Positions 31,947-46,397 of a stretch of DNA of 64,000 bases are shown in pieces. The DNA comes from an uncultured Pelagibacteraceae bacterium (GTDB lineage: Bacteria; Pseudomonadota; Alphaproteobacteria; Pelagibacterales; Pelagibacteraceae). A program made the position numbers and the translations under genes. Positions within the stretch are counted from its first letter, which is position 1; each line of letters starts with the position of its first letter. The stretch covers positions 1 through 64,000 of the forward strand of contig CACMTZ010000004.1 in assembly GCA_902616725.1 (NCBI GenBank). The letters run 5' to 3'. The notes under the pieces were generated by a model that made no database searches, was not told the DNA's origin, and worked only from the letters and a program-made list of their open reading frames with translations.

Positions 31947-33350
31947 ATGATTAGAATAAATACATTATTTATAGCGATTATTTTAATAATAGGTCCTCAA
32001 TTAAAATCGTTTGCTCAGAATCATCCTAGTTCTTTTGCTGATTTAGCAAAAAAATTGATGCCATCTGTGGTTAATATCTCAACAACTACAATGGTCAAAA
32101 CACAAACCAATCCTTTCCCTTTTCAATTTCCTCCAGGTTCACCATTTGAGGATATGTTTAAAGAATTTGGAACACCACAAGAAAGACCATCAGCAGCTTT
32201 AGGATCAGGATTTATTATAGATGAAAAAGGGATTGTCGTTACAAACAATCACGTTATTCAAGATGCAGATGATATTATCATAAGAGTAGGTGACAAAGAA
32301 ATTAAAGCCAAAGTTTTGGGTGCTGACCCATTATCAGATATCGCGGTACTTCAACTAGAAACAAATGAAAAATTCAAACCAGTTCAATTTGGTGACTCTG
32401 ATAAAGCAAGAATAGGTGACTGGGTAATAGCAATTGGTAATCCCTTTGGACTTGGCGGAACTGTAACATCTGGAATTATTTCTGCAAGAAATAGATCAAT
32501 AGGTTTATCTAGGTACGAAGATTATATTCAAACTGATGCATCAATCAATCAAGGAAACTCTGGTGGTCCATTATTTGATATGAATGGAGATGTGATTGGA
32601 ATCAATACTGCTATCCTTGGAAGAAATGGTTCAATTGGAATTGGTTTTTCAATTCCCTCGAATAGTGCAAAGATAGTTATTGATCAATTAATAGAATTTG
32701 GAGAAACAAAACGTGGTTGGTTAGGTGTAAGAATTCAAGATGTTACTAAAGAAATTGCTGAAGTTGAAAAATTAGATAAACCTCGTGGGGCATTAGTTGC
32801 AAGTGTTGCAGAGAACAGTCCATCTGCTAAAGCAGGGGTAAAAGCTGGCGACATTATTTTAGAATTTAATGGAGAAAAAATAAATCAGATGAAGGAACTT
32901 CCTATGATTGTTGCAAGAACTGCAGTTGGGAAAAAAGTAGAAGTAAAAATTTGGAGAGATAAAAAAGAAATTGTTAAAATTGTTACACTTGGAAGATTAG
33001 AAACCTCAGAAGATTTCAAAGTCTCAGAAAAAACAGCAAGTCCAAAAGAAACTGAGATAAAAGATTTAAAAGTGACTGTAAGACAAATTACCAAAGACGA
33101 TATCAAGTCAAGAAACTTACCTAATCAAACATCTGGACTAGTTGTTACTAAAATTGCAAATGATAGTCCTTTATTAAGTTCTGTTGAAGTAAATAGTATC
33201 ATTTTAGAAGCTCAAAAGAAAAAAATAAGAAATATAAATGATTTAAACCAAATAGTGAAACAAGTCTTAAGTAGTAATCAAAAAACTATTTTATTAGTTA
33301 TCTATAATAGCCAAAATCAAAGACGATATATCGGCGTTAAATTAGATTAA
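31947..33350 (+). CDS. periplasmic serine protease, DegP/DegQ (HtrA) family
   Basis: HtrA proteases degrade or refold damaged envelope proteins. The N-terminus carries a signal peptide ending near SFAQ (residues 21-24). The catalytic triad is His102 (TNNHVI), Asp131 (DPLSDIAV) and Ser205 (GNSGGPL). Two PDZ domains follow, about 245-340 and 370-460, the first opening with RGWLGVRIQDV. The 467 residues match. Its place after hflKC and DUF2065 puts envelope quality-control genes together. Whether it is DegP, DegQ or another paralogue cannot be settled. Confidence 0.93.
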   Translation: MIRINTLFIAIILIIGPQLKSFAQNHPSSFADLAKKLMPSVVNISTTTMVKTQTNPFPFQFPPGSPFEDMFKEFGTPQERPSAALGSGFIIDEKGIVVTNNHVIQDADDIIIRVGDKEIKAKVLGADPLSDIAVLQLETNEKFKPVQFGDSDKARIGDWVIAIGNPFGLGGTVTSGIISARNRSIGLSRYEDYIQTDASINQGNSGGPLFDMNGDVIGINTAILGRNGSIGIGFSIPSNSAKIVIDQLIEFGETKRGWLGVRIQDVTKEIAEVEKLDKPRGALVASVAENSPSAKAGVKAGDIILEFNGEKINQMKELPMIVARTAVGKKVEVKIWRDKKEIVKIVTLGRLETSEDFKVSEKTASPKETEIKDLKVTVRQITKDDIKSRNLPNQTSGLVVTKIANDSPLLSSVEVNSIILEAQKKKIRNINDLNQIVKQVLSSNQKTILLVIYNSQNQRRYIGVKLD

Positions 33351-33353
33351 TTA

Positions 33354-34262
33354 ATGGATTTGAAATCCAAAATTATTTTAATTTATGGTCCAACCGCATC
33401 AGGTAAGTCAAATTTTGCAATTAAACTTGCTAAAAAAATTAAGGGTGAGATCATTAATGCTGATAGTATGCAAGTATATAAAGAATTGAAAATTTTATCT
33501 GCGAGACCTCTTCTAAAAGATTACAAGAATATTAAGCATCATTTATATGGATTTCAAAGTGTAAAAAAAAATTTTTCCTCAGGAGATTGGTTAAAATTAG
33601 TTAATAAAAAAATTCTTAATATTAAAAAAAAAAATAAGACGCCTATTCTTGTGGGTGGTACCGGATTATACTTTAAAGCAATTACAGAGGGTTTAGTAAA
33701 TATTCCAAATATTCCAACTCGATTAAGATCAAAAATAAGGTTGTTACATAAAAAAATTGGAGCAAAAAAGTTCTTTTCAGAATTAGTAAAATTAGACCCG
33801 ATATCGAAAAATTTTATCAAATCCACAGACACTCAAAGAGTAATTCGAGCTTATGAAGTAAAATCATTTACAAAAAGATCAATTTACGATTGGTTTAAAA
33901 ATACACGATCAGATTATGAAAAGGACGATTTTTTTAAAATTTATATCGATTATCCAAGAACTGAGTTAATCAAGAGAATTGAGGATCGAACAGAATATAT
34001 GATTAAAAATGGAGCAGTTTCAGAGGTAAAAAAATTTATAAAATTAAAGGTTCCAAAAGTTAAAACTGCCTCTAAGGCGATCGGAATTGCAGAAATTAAA
34101 GAATATCTTAAGAAAAAAATTGAGATATCAGAGGTAATTGAGAAAATATCAATAAAGACTAGGCAATATGCAAAGAGACAATCTACTTGGGGAAGAGGCA
34201 ATATGATGGATTGGAACAAAATAAAGTCAGAGGATCTAGATAAATTTTTAAAAAAGATTTAG
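33354..34262 (+). CDS. miaA: tRNA dimethylallyltransferase
   Basis: MiaA adds the isopentenyl group of DMAPP to A37 of UNN-reading tRNAs. The P-loop GPTASGKS is at residues 10-17, INADSMQVYKEL near 39-50, VGGTGLYFKA near 101-110, and DTQRVIRAYEV near 159-169. Its 302 residues fit the family. It starts three bases after the degP/Q stop. The DMAPP substrate ties it to the isoprenoid genes at 11.4-14.2 kb. Confidence 0.95.
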   Translation: MDLKSKIILIYGPTASGKSNFAIKLAKKIKGEIINADSMQVYKELKILSARPLLKDYKNIKHHLYGFQSVKKNFSSGDWLKLVNKKILNIKKKNKTPILVGGTGLYFKAITEGLVNIPNIPTRLRSKIRLLHKKIGAKKFFSELVKLDPISKNFIKSTDTQRVIRAYEVKSFTKRSIYDWFKNTRSDYEKDDFFKIYIDYPRTELIKRIEDRTEYMIKNGAVSEVKKFIKLKVPKVKTASKAIGIAEIKEYLKKKIEISEVIEKISIKTRQYAKRQSTWGRGNMMDWNKIKSEDLDKFLKKI

Positions 34263-34315
34263 ATATCACGTAGTAATTCTTGACCAATTAGCACAACTTC
34301 AGCTAGATTGGATGA

Positions 34316-36082
34316 ATGTCTAAATTATATACAGGTGCTGAAATTGTATTCAAATGTCTTGAAGATCAAGAAGTGGATTTTATTTTTGGTTATCCAGGTG
34401 GTGCAGTATTACCCATTTATGATGAATTAAAAAACCATAATACCATCAAACATATCTTAGTTAGACATGAACAAGGTGCAGGTCATGCTGCAGAAGGTTA
34501 TGCAAGATCATCAGGCAAACCTGGTGTTGTACTTGTAACTTCTGGACCTGGCGCAACCAATGTTGTTACCGCATTAACAGATGCTTACATGGACTCAGTT
34601 CCACTAGTATGTATATCAGGACAGGTGCCAACACATTTAATTGGAACAGATGCATTTCAAGAATGTGATACAACAGGTATCACAAGACCATGCACAAAAC
34701 ATAATTGGTTAGTCAAAGATATTAAAGATTTATCAAAAACTCTTCATGAGGCTTTTAGAGTTGCAACTACAGGAAGACCTGGACCAGTTTTAGTTGATAT
34801 ACCCAAAGATATCCAGTTTGCTAAAATAGGTTATTCAAAACCTAAAGTTGAAAAAAGACTTAATGGAAAATCATTGAATCATTTTTCGCAAAAGGACATT
34901 GATACTTTGATTAGTTTAATGAATAAATCAAAAAAACCTATCATTTATTCTGGCGGCGGAGTTATAAACTCTGGACCAGAGGCGAGCAATGTTCTAAGAG
35001 AGCTTGTTGAGCTTACAGGCTTTCCAATCACTTCTACGTTGCAAGGTTTAGGTGCGTATCCAGGAGATGATAATCAATTTTTAGGGATGCTTGGAATGCA
35101 CGGAACTTATGAAGCCAACAACGCAATGCATGATTGTGATTTATTAATAAACATTGGCGCCAGATTTGATGACAGAATAACAGGTAAAATTGATGAGTTC
35201 TCTCCAAAGTCAAAAAAAGTTCACATCGATATTGATCCTTCATCAATAAATAAAATCATTAAAGTTGATTTAGCGTTAGTTGGTGATGTTAAGGAGGTCT
35301 TAAAAGGAATTACTAAAACCCTCAAGAAAAAAAATTTAGATTTGAAAAAATCAAATAAGCAACAAATTGCAAAATGGTGGGAACAAATACAAAAATGGCG
35401 AACCAAAAATTCTCTTCATTTCAAAAATAGCGATGAGACCATAAAACCTCAACATGCAGTACAAAGATTATACGAACTTACGAAACACAAAGATACTTTC
35501 GTTACGACTGAGGTGGGTCAGCATCAAATGTGGGCAGCCCAACATTATAAATTTAATAAACCAAATCGTTGGATGACTTCTGGAGGGCTTGGAACTATGG
35601 GGTATGGATTACCTGCTGCAGTTGGCGTTCAAATAGCTCATCCAAAAAAATTAGTAATTGATATTGCAGGTGAAGCTTCAGTTTTAATGACAATGCAAGA
35701 GATGTCAACAGCAGTTCAATACAATCTACCTATTAAAATTTTTATTTTGAATAATCAATACATGGGAATGGTAAGGCAATGGCAAGAATTATTACATGAG
35801 AAAAATTATTCTGAAAGTTATACAGAGGCTTTGCCTGATTTTATAAAAATGGCTGAGGCCTATGGTTGCAAAGGTATAAAAGCTGAAAAACCAGATGAAT
35901 TAGATGAAAAAATTAGAGAAATGGTGGAGTTTGATGGTCCTGTTATTTTTGATTGTCGAGTAGATCCGAATGAAAATTGTTTTCCAATGATTCCCTCAGG
36001 AAAACCACATAACCAAATGATATTAGGACCAAGTGAAAAAGAGGAAAATAAAATCACTGGCAAAGGTAAAGCTTTAGTTTAA
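34316..36082 (+). CDS. ilvB: acetolactate synthase large subunit
   Basis: This ThDP/FAD enzyme makes acetolactate or acetohydroxybutyrate, opening the valine/leucine/isoleucine pathway. The catalytic Glu is in VRHEQGAGHAAEGYAR near residues 43-58. GPGATNVVTALTDAY follows near 78-92, RFDDRITG near 283, and the ThDP motif is seen as GEASVLMTMQEMSTAVQY with Asn positions NNQYMGMVRQW. The 588 residues match IlvB/IlvI. It begins the ilvB-ilvH-ilvC-leuA run. No leader peptide attenuator is evident in the 53 bases upstream. Confidence 0.96.
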   Translation: MSKLYTGAEIVFKCLEDQEVDFIFGYPGGAVLPIYDELKNHNTIKHILVRHEQGAGHAAEGYARSSGKPGVVLVTSGPGATNVVTALTDAYMDSVPLVCISGQVPTHLIGTDAFQECDTTGITRPCTKHNWLVKDIKDLSKTLHEAFRVATTGRPGPVLVDIPKDIQFAKIGYSKPKVEKRLNGKSLNHFSQKDIDTLISLMNKSKKPIIYSGGGVINSGPEASNVLRELVELTGFPITSTLQGLGAYPGDDNQFLGMLGMHGTYEANNAMHDCDLLINIGARFDDRITGKIDEFSPKSKKVHIDIDPSSINKIIKVDLALVGDVKEVLKGITKTLKKKNLDLKKSNKQQIAKWWEQIQKWRTKNSLHFKNSDETIKPQHAVQRLYELTKHKDTFVTTEVGQHQMWAAQHYKFNKPNRWMTSGGLGTMGYGLPAAVGVQIAHPKKLVIDIAGEASVLMTMQEMSTAVQYNLPIKIFILNNQYMGMVRQWQELLHEKNYSESYTEALPDFIKMAEAYGCKGIKAEKPDELDEKIREMVEFDGPVIFDCRVDPNENCFPMIPSGKPHNQMILGPSEKEENKITGKGKALV

Positions 36083-36084
36083 GT

Positions 36085-37673
<1,589 letters not shown>

Positions 37674-37761
37674 AATTTAGTTCCAAATTGGGACAAATTC
37701 AGTATTTTATTTTTGCAATCTAAACGAGAGGTTGTATATTTCAAAAACAAATATTTTTGAT

Positions 37762-40373
<2,612 letters not shown>

Positions 40374-40378
40374 GAGTA

Positions 40379-41608
40379 ATGGCCTCTAGCAGAGATGATT
40401 TTATAATAGCAATTCGTTCTGCTTTTTTAAAAAAAAGCACTCAGCAAAAATTTTCTCTACTTACTTTAGTATTTATTTCTATATTTATTATCCTTTTATC
40501 AAGCCTAGACTTTAAGGCAGTAAGATATTTGAAGGCTGGATTAAGTGAGGTGGTTTATCGATCATCTTTTATAGTTTCTATACCAGAAAACTTTGTCAGG
40601 AATTCATTTATTAATATAATTGAATACACAACATTTTTTAATAGATATCAAAATAACAGAGATGAATTGGATAAACTTAAATCTGATTTTGTATCTAACG
40701 AAATTATTCAGTATGAAAATCAAGAACTGAAGGTACTAATTGATGATTATATTTCAAGTTCAAATAAAATTTTAGCAAAAATAATTGTTGATCATGATAG
40801 TCCCTTTCTAAAGAGTATAATCATAAATAAAGGCAGTAAAGACGATATAAAAATTGGTACAAATATTTATGATCAATCCTACTTAGTTGGTCGGGTAATT
40901 GAGGTGAATTATAAGACATCAAGGGTATTATTGTTATCAGATTTAAATTCTAATGTTCCAGTAACAATTGCCCCTCAAAATATCCAAGCAATAGTCACAG
41001 GGAGCGGAGACAATTTTGGACAAATTAAATATATTAAAGCGGGTTTATCAGAGGAGTTAGTTGATGAAAGTATAGTTTACACCTCAGGTACCGGAGCAAT
41101 ATTTAAAAGTGGAGTACCAATAGGCAAATTAAGATCTAAAAAAGATGGTTCTTCTAATAGATACAACGTTGAATTCTACAGCGATTTTACACAATTAAAA
41201 TATGTTTTTGCAGAAACAATTACTCAAATTGAAATTCCTCAAGTTGAACCAGAATCAGTTCCAATTGAAGATAAAAGTGAAGAACTTGAAGAGTCAAAGT
41301 TAAAGATTTTAGAAGATGAGCTTAAAATTATTGAGGAGACTAATTTAAAATTTATAGAGGAAAATGAAAATTTAACTAGTGAAATTAATGATTTAAACAA
41401 TCAAATTTCAGTTTTAAATAATGAAATTTTTTTACAAAAGCAAAAAATCAATCAATTCAATATTGATACTCAAGAATTAGAATTTTTAAAGTTAAACTTA
41501 GAACATGGTCATAAATGCAGAAAATCTTTTTTTAATGCTGATGGTTTTAATGTTGGAACTGAAGAGTACAAGAGTTGTGTTTTAAATGGAGGTAGAACAG
41601 GTGGCTAA
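40379..41608 (+). CDS. mreC: rod shape-determining protein MreC with C-terminal extension
   Basis: MreC is a periplasmic scaffold anchored by one N-terminal membrane helix (about residues 24-42), followed by a coiled coil and a beta-sandwich core that ends near residue 288. The core shows LAKIIVDHDSPFLKSIIINKG and VGRVIEVNYKTSRVLLLSDLNSNVPV. After it come about 120 further residues: an acidic segment, a strong predicted coiled coil (about 298-378) and a Cys-containing tail (HGHKCRKSFF...YKSCVLNGG). Typical MreC proteins end near the core. The 3' end overlaps mreD by 23 bases. Confidence 0.88.
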   Translation: MASSRDDFIIAIRSAFLKKSTQQKFSLLTLVFISIFIILLSSLDFKAVRYLKAGLSEVVYRSSFIVSIPENFVRNSFINIIEYTTFFNRYQNNRDELDKLKSDFVSNEIIQYENQELKVLIDDYISSSNKILAKIIVDHDSPFLKSIIINKGSKDDIKIGTNIYDQSYLVGRVIEVNYKTSRVLLLSDLNSNVPVTIAPQNIQAIVTGSGDNFGQIKYIKAGLSEELVDESIVYTSGTGAIFKSGVPIGKLRSKKDGSSNRYNVEFYSDFTQLKYVFAETITQIEIPQVEPESVPIEDKSEELEESKLKILEDELKIIEETNLKFIEENENLTSEINDLNNQISVLNNEIFLQKQKINQFNIDTQELEFLKLNLEHGHKCRKSFFNADGFNVGTEEYKSCVLNGGRTGG

Positions 41609-42107
41609 CTTAAAGACAAAGGGAACATTTTCTAAATTATATACCTGGTTACCAATAATTTTCTTATTTGTCTCAGTGCTTAATGAATTTGATTTTAATT
41701 ATTTAAAACTTGAGTATTTTTCTTTTAATTTCCCATTTATTTTGATCTTTTTCTTTACCTTAAAAGATTTTAAACATTTTGATTATCTTTTTGTATTTTT
41801 TGCCGGTTTGCTCAACGACACTGTTATAGGTTTGCCCCTGGGTATTAGCAGCTTGTCTTATACACTAATTTGTATTGCTACGGCATATATTAGAAATATA
41901 ACAATTAGGCCAAGTCCCATGAAAGATTGGTTCTACTTTTTATTTATAATAAGTTTGATTAACTCTTTAAATTACTCAGTTTTAAGTTTGTTCTTTTCGT
42001 ACAACCTGGTTTTAATGAGTTATTTAGTCAACACAACTTGTACATTTTTACTTTACATAATTTTTGTATCAATATTTAAATATTATATGAAAGGAATTAA
42101 TGATTAA
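41586..42107 (+). CDS. mreD: rod shape-determining protein MreD
   Basis: MreD is an integral membrane component of the elongasome. The 173 residues contain about five hydrophobic segments and the family-like FFAGLLNDTVIGLPLGISSLSYTL (residues 74-97). Sequence similarity in this family is low, so the call rests on topology and its place between mreC and mrdA. It overlaps both neighbours (23 and 8 bases). Confidence 0.82.
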   Translation: MEVEQVANLKTKGTFSKLYTWLPIIFLFVSVLNEFDFNYLKLEYFSFNFPFILIFFFTLKDFKHFDYLFVFFAGLLNDTVIGLPLGISSLSYTLICIATAYIRNITIRPSPMKDWFYFLFIISLINSLNYSVLSLFFSYNLVLMSYLVNTTCTFLLYIIFVSIFKYYMKGIND

Positions 42108-43974
42108 TTCTTCAAGTGATAATGTAAAGAAACTTAACTCTATTAATAGAAGAATGTTCATTACAGGTTCATTAAAATTTTTTGTAATGATAGGAATAGT
42201 CAGTAGATTATTCTTTTTACAAGTTAAAGAAAATAAAAAGTATTTAACTCTTTCCGACAAAAATAGAATTAGAGAATGGAAGTTAGCCCCTGTGAGAGGA
42301 GAATTTCATGATTATTTTGGTAATGTTATTGCAGGAAATTTTGAAGCTTATCAACTCCACGTGATACCAGAACAAGTTGAAGATTTTAGGTATGTTATAT
42401 ATCGATTAAAAGACTTACTAGAATTGTCAGATAACGAATTTAAGAAAGTATTAAAAAAGAAAAATGAAATAAAGCCTTGGGAAACTTTAATTGTTTCTGA
42501 TAATTTGAGTTGGCAAAAGTTTTCAAAGATTAATAATCATTTATATGATTTAAATGGTGTAAAACCAGTTATATCTATTTCAAGAAACTATCCTTTTAAA
42601 GAAAATTTCACTCATTTAATTGGTTATGTCAGTCAAGCAAACCAAGATGACATTGAGTCAACACAAGCTATAAAGAAAAATTTTGTTCCAGGTTTAAAAG
42701 TTGGGAAAGTTGGTTTAGAAAAAACATTTGAAGAAAAATTAATAGGCACAAATGATATTGAGAGATATGAAGTAAATGCTTATGGCAGAAGAATCAGTCA
42801 ATTAGAATTTCAAAAAGGTGAAAAAGGTAAAACTTTAAGATTAACTATTGATACTGAGGTTCAGAAGTTAGCAAACGAATTACTTAAGGATAAAGCTGGC
42901 TCTATTTGTGTTATGGATATTTACACAGGTGCAGTGGTTGCAATGCATTCTTCACCATCATTTGATCCCAACTTATTTGTGTTTGGTATTAGTCAGGATG
43001 ATTGGCAATTAATTCGTAATGATCCAATGAAACCATTAGTGAATAAAACTTTACAAGGAAATTACTCACCAGGTTCAACGATTAAACCGATTGTTGCTTT
43101 ATCTGCACTTGAGAATGGAATAGTTAACACAAGTTTTACAGTTAGATGTACTGGTAAAACAGAAATGTATGGCCAGACTTATCATTGCTGGAAGAAAAAA
43201 GGTCATGGTTATGTAAGTTTAAGAAATGCAATGAAGCAGTCTTGTGACACCTATTTTTATGAAGTTGCCCGTAAACTTGGTGTTGATAAATTGAGCGAAA
43301 CTGCAAAAAAATTTGGTCTCGGAGAAAAAGTTTTTGGTGATTTGTTTGATATTGAAAAAAAAGGATTAATTCCAAATACTCAATGGAAAAAGAATGCCCT
43401 GGGTAAAGGATGGTTATTAGGTGAAACAATAATTACAGGCATAGGACAAGGTTATATCCAAACCACTCCAATTCAATTATGTTTAATGACCGCCCAAATT
43501 GCAAATGGGGGTTATAAAATTTATCCTCATATTGTTGTAGATGATAAAGCTAAAGATCAGCCTATAGATAAATTTACCCCACTTTATAAAAACTCAAAAA
43601 ATATCAAGATTGTCCAAGATGCTATTTTTGGCTCAACCAATGAAGTAATGGGCACATCTTATCGTTCAAGAATTGATAATCCAAAATATCAGTTTGCTGG
43701 TAAAACTGGTACAGCGCAGGTTAAAAAAATTACTGAGGAAGAAAGAGAATTGGATCTTAAAACATTCCAGATTCCATACGAGCAAAGAGATCATGCTTTA
43801 TATGTAGCCTTTGGGCCTTATAAAAATCCAAGATACGCATTAAGTGTCATTGTAGAACATGGAGGAAACGGAAGTACAACTGCCGCTCCAATGGCAACTA
43901 AATTATTTAAATTGATTATTGACCGACACAAGATCAGAGAGTCATTGAGAAATAAAAAATATTTGGAGATATAG
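42100..43974 (+). CDS. mrdA: penicillin-binding protein 2 (elongasome transpeptidase)
   Basis: PBP2 is the class B transpeptidase that cross-links lateral-wall peptidoglycan with RodA. One N-terminal membrane helix lies at about 22-42, the pedestal domain follows, and the catalytic SxxK is in SPGSTIKP with Ser326 and Lys329. The SxN motif is in QSCDTYFYEV (SCD variant), and the KTG motif is FAGKTGTAQVKK near 530. The 624 residues match. It overlaps mreD by eight bases and its stop touches the rodA start. Confidence 0.94.
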   Translation: MINSSSDNVKKLNSINRRMFITGSLKFFVMIGIVSRLFFLQVKENKKYLTLSDKNRIREWKLAPVRGEFHDYFGNVIAGNFEAYQLHVIPEQVEDFRYVIYRLKDLLELSDNEFKKVLKKKNEIKPWETLIVSDNLSWQKFSKINNHLYDLNGVKPVISISRNYPFKENFTHLIGYVSQANQDDIESTQAIKKNFVPGLKVGKVGLEKTFEEKLIGTNDIERYEVNAYGRRISQLEFQKGEKGKTLRLTIDTEVQKLANELLKDKAGSICVMDIYTGAVVAMHSSPSFDPNLFVFGISQDDWQLIRNDPMKPLVNKTLQGNYSPGSTIKPIVALSALENGIVNTSFTVRCTGKTEMYGQTYHCWKKKGHGYVSLRNAMKQSCDTYFYEVARKLGVDKLSETAKKFGLGEKVFGDLFDIEKKGLIPNTQWKKNALGKGWLLGETIITGIGQGYIQTTPIQLCLMTAQIANGGYKIYPHIVVDDKAKDQPIDKFTPLYKNSKNIKIVQDAIFGSTNEVMGTSYRSRIDNPKYQFAGKTGTAQVKKITEEERELDLKTFQIPYEQRDHALYVAFGPYKNPRYALSVIVEHGGNGSTTAAPMATKLFKLIIDRHKIRESLRNKKYLEI

Positions 43975-45102
43975 ATGTATCAACATACAAGATTAACAAC
44001 AAATAGACTTGGTTTTTTTCAAAAATTTAGAAACTTTGATTATATACTTTTGGTTTGTATCTTGTTACTTGGCTTTATTAGTTTAGCAACAATGTATTCT
44101 ACTGATGGTGGTGAGATTAAATTTCATACCAAAAGCCATTTTACAAAATTAGCAGTATTTACTTTAATGATGCTAGTAATGTCATTTATCAATATCAAGT
44201 ATTGGTTCTCAATAGGTTATTTAGCTTATGTAGCGGTAGTAGGTTTGTTAGTAGGGACCTATTTATTTGGAATTACCTCATCAGGCTCTCAAAGATGGAT
44301 AAATTTATATTTCATAAATTTACAACCATCTGAATTGATGAAAATATTTATTATTGTTTGTTTGGCTAAATTTTTTCATCGAATGAAGTTAGAAAATGTC
44401 AATTCAATTTATACAATTTTAACTTCTTTAATAATAATTCTTTTACCAATGGGGTTAGTAATTGTACAACCAGACCTTGGAACTGCAGTTCTTATCGCAA
44501 TTAGTGGAATAGCAGTATTATGGTTTGCTGGCATTAATTACAAATATTTTATTTATACTATTCTTGGATTTATAATATCTCTACCTTTTGTCATAGCTTT
44601 CTTGAAGCCCTATCAAAAATTAAGAGTGTTGACATTTCTAAATCCTGACAAGGATCCCCTAGGTGCTGGTTATCAAATTATCCAATCTAAAATAGCTGTC
44701 GGATCTGGAGGTATATTTGGCAAAGGTTTTTTAAAAGGCACTCAAAGTTATCTAGAATTTTTACCAGAAAAACATACTGATTTTATTTTCACGCTTTTCT
44801 CAGAGGAATTTGGTTTTGTGGGCTCTGCAATACTCTTGGTAATATATGCAATTATTATTTATAGAATTGTTGCAATTGGTGCTAGTTCCAGAAGTTATTT
44901 CGCAAAGATTTTTTGTTATAGTTTTGGTGCAGCTATTTTTGTATTTATTACTATAAATATGAGTATGGTTTTAGGTTTACTACCTATAGTAGGTTCTCCT
45001 TTACCAATTATGTCTTATGGTGGATCATCTATGCTGGCGACTATGATTGGTTTTGGAATTGTCATGAGTGCTAGAGTTCACAATCAACAATTGATTGCCT
45101 AA
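43975..45102 (+). CDS. mrdB: rod shape-determining protein RodA
   Basis: RodA is the SEDS-family glycosyltransferase that polymerises glycan strands with PBP2. Of its 375 residues most lie in about ten membrane segments. SEDS signatures are QPSELMKIFIIVCLAKFFH near 114-132, QPDLGTAVLIAISGIAVL near 164-181 with the conserved Asp, FLPEKHTDFIFTLFSEEFGF near 262-281, and the terminal LPIMSYGGSSMLATMIGFGI. It is the last gene of the mre cluster; 49 bases separate it from the next gene. Confidence 0.96.
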   Translation: MYQHTRLTTNRLGFFQKFRNFDYILLVCILLLGFISLATMYSTDGGEIKFHTKSHFTKLAVFTLMMLVMSFINIKYWFSIGYLAYVAVVGLLVGTYLFGITSSGSQRWINLYFINLQPSELMKIFIIVCLAKFFHRMKLENVNSIYTILTSLIIILLPMGLVIVQPDLGTAVLIAISGIAVLWFAGINYKYFIYTILGFIISLPFVIAFLKPYQKLRVLTFLNPDKDPLGAGYQIIQSKIAVGSGGIFGKGFLKGTQSYLEFLPEKHTDFIFTLFSEEFGFVGSAILLVIYAIIIYRIVAIGASSRSYFAKIFCYSFGAAIFVFITINMSMVLGLLPIVGSPLPIMSYGGSSMLATMIGFGIVMSARVHNQQLIA

Positions 45103-45151
45103 GTATAATTTGTCGCTTAACTTTTTGGACAGATAGATTGTATATTTTTTT

Positions 45152-46393
45152 ATGAGTAAAAATTTGCATGTTGGTATTGTTGGCTCAGGTATTCAAGGAG
45201 TATCGAATGCTTTATTTCTTCAAAAAAAAGGTTTTAAGGTAACTATATTTGATAGAGATAACCCAGGCAGTCCAGCGGCTTCATATGGAAACGCTGGTCA
45301 CTTTTCACCTTATGCTTCATTATCATTAAATAGAACTGATGTTCTTGCTGACGTGCCAGCGATGTTATTAAGTTCAACAGGCCCGCTAGCTCTTAAATGG
45401 AATTATGTGCCAAAAATGCTTCCTTGGTTTTTCAAGTTTATTTTGAATACAACAAAAAATAAAATGATGCATACCGCAAGAAATATGCATCAAATTTTAG
45501 ATTTAGCTTTACCTGCTTATGATGAACTTTTTGATGAAATTAATTTAGATGGTCTCGTTGAAAATAAAGGAATACTCTACATTTGGAATGATAAAGATTT
45601 AAAGAGTAGAGAGTTAGAAATTAAAGTGAGAGATGAACTTGGTGTAAAACAACAACTGGTCAATAAATCTGAAATTCACGATCTCGAACCGAATATAAAA
45701 CCCTTTTATCATGCAGGAGTTTATTATCCATATGCAAGACATGCGCGAAACCCTAAAAAAATCTTACTTAAATTATTTGAATTATTTTTAAAAAAAGGTG
45801 GAAAGTTTGAAAAGAAAAATATCAATGATATTGAGTTTGATACAGAAAAACCAGTTTTTGTAACTGATGGTGAAAGATATACTTTTGATAAAATTGTAAT
45901 TGCCTGTGGAGCTTTCTCAAAAAAATTAACAGATAATTTAGGTGAACAAATTCCCCTTGATACTGAAAGAGGTTACCATGTTCACTTCAAAGATTGTGAT
46001 CATCTTTTAAGTAGACCCGTTATTTTTTCTAATAGAGGATTTGGTATCACTCCTATGGAACAGGGATTAAGAGTGGTTGGTACAGTTGAGTTCGGTGGAT
46101 TAGATAATCCCCTGTCAAAATCTAGAATAAAAAATTTGATTGATAATGCCAAGTATATGTTAGGCGATCTTCCAGATCATGAAGATGAATGGTTAGGTTT
46201 TAGACCGACGCTACCTGATTTTTTACCAGTGATGGGACCTTCAAAAAATTATAAAAATGTATTTTATTGTTTTGGTCATCATCATTTAGGATGGACATTA
46301 GGTCCAATTTCTGGAAAGATTGTCTCCGGAATGATAGCTAAAGAAAATACTAATCTAAATTTAGATCCTTATAGCTCAGCAAGATTTAGTTAA
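45152..46393 (+). CDS. FAD-dependent D-amino-acid dehydrogenase-like oxidoreductase
   Basis: The 413-residue protein is a DAO-family flavoenzyme closest in layout to DadA. The FAD dinucleotide fold is GIVGSGIQGVSNALFLQKKG (residues 8-27), followed by FDRDNPGSPAASYGNAG with the DadA-like ASYGNAG segment (44-50), and a C-terminal FAD motif in FGHHHLGWTLGPISGKI near 375-391. DadA oxidises D-amino acids to 2-oxoacids in the membrane respiratory chain. The substrate here is unproven, and proline or other amino acids are alternatives. It begins a six-gene cluster with four to eight base junctions. Confidence 0.82.
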   Translation: MSKNLHVGIVGSGIQGVSNALFLQKKGFKVTIFDRDNPGSPAASYGNAGHFSPYASLSLNRTDVLADVPAMLLSSTGPLALKWNYVPKMLPWFFKFILNTTKNKMMHTARNMHQILDLALPAYDELFDEINLDGLVENKGILYIWNDKDLKSRELEIKVRDELGVKQQLVNKSEIHDLEPNIKPFYHAGVYYPYARHARNPKKILLKLFELFLKKGGKFEKKNINDIEFDTEKPVFVTDGERYTFDKIVIACGAFSKKLTDNLGEQIPLDTERGYHVHFKDCDHLLSRPVIFSNRGFGITPMEQGLRVVGTVEFGGLDNPLSKSRIKNLIDNAKYMLGDLPDHEDEWLGFRPTLPDFLPVMGPSKNYKNVFYCFGHHHLGWTLGPISGKIVSGMIAKENTNLNLDPYSSARFS

Positions 46394-46397
46394 TCAA

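Noticed and set aside
37681..37761. Regulatory RNA or attenuator before leuA
   Set aside because: A five-base hairpin GTTCC/GGGAC can be drawn, but there is no leader peptide with Leu codons and no T-run.
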